Assembly: GCA_021810725.1 (NCBI GenBank)
Contig: JAJZIE010000098.1
Coordinates: forward strand, 1-8,678
Length of the DNA stretch: 8,678 nt
Source: Bacillota bacterium
GTDB taxonomy: Bacteria > Bacillota > Sulfobacillia > JAJZYS01 > JAJYTV01
Reading direction: 5' to 3'
Shown here: positions 8,074 to 8,678 of the stretch, in pieces
Position numbering within the stretch: the first letter of the stretch is position 1
Layout of the letters: each line of letters starts with the position of its first letter
Position numbers and translations under genes: made by a program
Notes under the pieces: model-generated
What the model was told of the DNA's origin: nothing
The model's database searches: none
What the model saw: the letters and a program-made list of their open reading frames with translations, nothing else

Positions 8074-8078
8074 CTCCT
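8072..8078 (-). promoter_or_regulatory. Shine-Dalgarno sequence at the narG start region
   Basis: AGGAGGT is a near-perfect SD in front of the conserved part of narG. Counting from GGAGG, 8 nt separate it from an in-frame ATC at 8064-8062. The only nearby accepted start codon, GTG at 8073-8071, overlaps the SD and so could not be positioned by it. The site argues against the long form starting at 8262. Confidence 0.6.
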
Positions 8079-8182
8079 GAACGTCGCGGCGGCCGCCCGC
8101 GCGAGGCGGCGCCAAAGCGGGCGGAACTCCCGGGTCGAGGCAGGGGCCTCTCGTCGCGGCCGTTCCACCAGCGGTCAGGGGT

Positions 8183-8200
8183 AGGTTGCCAAGGCAATCT
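8183..8200. promoter_or_regulatory. Palindromic candidate operator upstream of narG
   Basis: A perfect 12-bp palindrome, TTGCC-AA-GGCAA (plus strand 8186-8197, with the two central bases breaking strict symmetry), extends to 18 bp with one mismatched pair. It lies about 113-124 bp upstream of the narG GTG. The TTG...CAA ends recall Crp/Fnr-family sites, but those are 14 bp across and this one is 12, so no regulator is assigned. Confidence 0.4.
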
Positions 8201-8313
8201 TTCGCTATGCACGCAGGAGACTGCGCTGCCCGCCATGACCAGGCGATGGCCGGCATGGACAAGCGCAGGTCTCGGAATGCACGTCAGGTGTCGGTCTTCG
8301 AAGTCCTGGCGGA

Positions 8314-8339
8314 TTTTGGATCGGCATGAGCTGCCAAAA
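8314..8339. repeat. Inverted repeat TTTTGG / CCAAAA
   Basis: Two perfect 6-bp arms (8314-8319 and 8334-8339) are separated by 14 bp, with an alternative inner hairpin GGCA/TGCC at 8323-8335. It lies 83 bp upstream of the lipoprotein ATG. It could be an operator or part of the 5' leader. It is short enough to have arisen by chance. Confidence 0.3.
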
Positions 8340-8408
8340 GGAGGGAGCAAGGCGCCTCGTCGGCGAACCTCACCACGGCCAGCCGGGTGGGACGGAACGG
8401 TACGCGCC

Positions 8409-8413
8409 GGAGG
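8409..8413 (+). promoter_or_regulatory. Ribosome binding site of the lipoprotein gene
   Basis: GGAGG lies 8 nt upstream of the ATG at 8422 and supports that gene and its start. Confidence 0.65.
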
Positions 8414-8421
8414 GGTACAAA

Positions 8422-8678
8422 ATGCTGCGCTCAAGTCTTGCCGGGATCGGTGCCGTGGCTGCGGCCCTTCTGTTGGCGGGTTGCGGCACGTCACCAACGG
8501 CGACCCACGACTCGCAGCCGTCTCGGGCTGCTTGGGTTCCCGGCCTCTCGGTTGCGTCTAAATCTGGACTCGACACCGGTCTCACCGGATCTGGAGGGAC
8601 CCGGACCGCTTACGATCTCCCTCGCGGCGGCCAAGGGTCGGTCTGTCGCCCGGAATATTCTCGATTGGCTGCGGCAGG
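8422..8678 (+). CDS. Predicted lipoprotein, N-terminal part (runs off window)
   Basis: An ATG with a good SD opens a frame of 85 codons that reaches the right edge without a stop. The first 21 residues form a signal peptidase II signal: a short n-region with one arginine (MLRSS), a hydrophobic core of Ala, Gly, Val and Leu, and a lipobox Leu18-Ala19-Gly20-Cys21 (LLLAGCGTS). The following residues are Ser/Thr/Gly-rich and look like the flexible linker usual after the lipid-bearing cysteine. Gly22 after the cysteine carries no inner-membrane retention signal (Asp), so export to the outer membrane is likely in a Gram-negative host. The mature part is unrecognised, and its third codon positions look less GC-rich than in the nar genes. 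It is divergent from narG, so a shared control region is possible but unproven. A frameshift after the signal cannot be excluded. Confidence 0.65.
   Translation, partial: MLRSSLAGIGAVAAALLLAGCGTSPTATHDSQPSRAAWVPGLSVASKSGLDTGLTGSGGTRTAYDLPRGGQGSVCRPEYSRLAAA

Larger units (their letters stand above)
8074..8421. other. Divergent intergenic region between narG and the lipoprotein gene
   Basis: About 348 bp with no convincing gene on either strand. It must carry the nar promoter and probably the promoter of the divergent gene. It contains a 12-bp palindrome at 8186-8197, a TTTTGG/CCAAAA inverted repeat at 8314-8339 and an 8-bp palindrome CTTCGAAG at 8297-8304. I could not identify a good -35/-10 pair, a canonical FNR box (TTGAT-N4-ATCAA) or a sigma-54 -24/-12 pair with correct spacing. 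Confidence 0.6.

Noticed and set aside
8177..8183. NarL-type heptamer TACCCCT on the minus strand
   Set aside because: It fits the TACYYMT consensus, but a single copy on either strand is expected by chance with a probability of roughly one third in this 348-bp region, and no partner heptamer was seen.
8190..8207. Sigma-54-like GG...GC pair on the plus strand
   Set aside because: The GG to GC distance is 11 instead of the required 12, and the flanking bases do not match.
8074..8262. N-terminal extension of narG from the ATG at 8262
   Set aside because: The 63 extra residues are low-complexity, Pro/Arg/Ala-rich and absent from E. coli NarG. They span the palindrome, and there is a strong SD downstream of them.
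8052..8561. Plus-strand frame of 169 codons and overlapping minus-strand frames at 8000-8497 and 8370-8585
   Set aside because: No SD, signal or domain supports them, they conflict with narG and the lipoprotein gene, and they are rich in Arg, Pro and Gly as expected of chance frames.

Overview
This GC-rich bacterial window holds a nearly complete respiratory nitrate reductase operon on the minus strand, followed by the start of a complex I gene on the same strand. A truncated lipoprotein gene points the other way at the right edge. Gene density, 4-bp and 11-bp overlaps, strong Shine-Dalgarno sequences and E. coli-like NarGHJI proteins suggest a Proteobacterium or a related GC-rich Gram-negative lineage. 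The lineage cannot be resolved further from this sequence alone.

Layout, right to left in the direction of minus-strand transcription. Positions 8422-8678 (plus strand) encode the first 85 residues of a predicted lipoprotein. Positions 8074-8421 are a divergent intergenic region with a 12-bp perfect palindrome and a second inverted repeat. Then come narG (about 8073-4381), narH (4391-2898), narJ (2901-2308) and narI (2287-1568), the canonical nar order, with narG/narH and narH/narJ overlapping. A 171-bp gap, with a possible 42-codon leader ORF, separates narI from a gene at 1396-1. That gene encodes complex I subunits NuoB, NuoC and NuoD as one continuous polypeptide and runs off the left edge inside the NuoD part.

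The parts form a complete electron route. Complex I passes electrons from NADH to quinone, NarI takes them from quinol through two b hemes, NarH relays them through four iron-sulfur clusters, and NarG reduces nitrate to nitrite at a molybdenum bis-MGD centre. NarJ is the dedicated assembly chaperone. All the iron-sulfur and heme ligands, and the molybdenum Asp ligand, that could be checked by comparison with the E. coli enzyme are present, so the reductase looks functional. The most unusual points are the NuoB-C-D triple fusion directly downstream of nar, the unclear and possibly non-canonical narG start, and the unassigned palindrome upstream of narG. No transposon, CRISPR array, tRNA or rRNA was seen. 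I see no wholly new system here.
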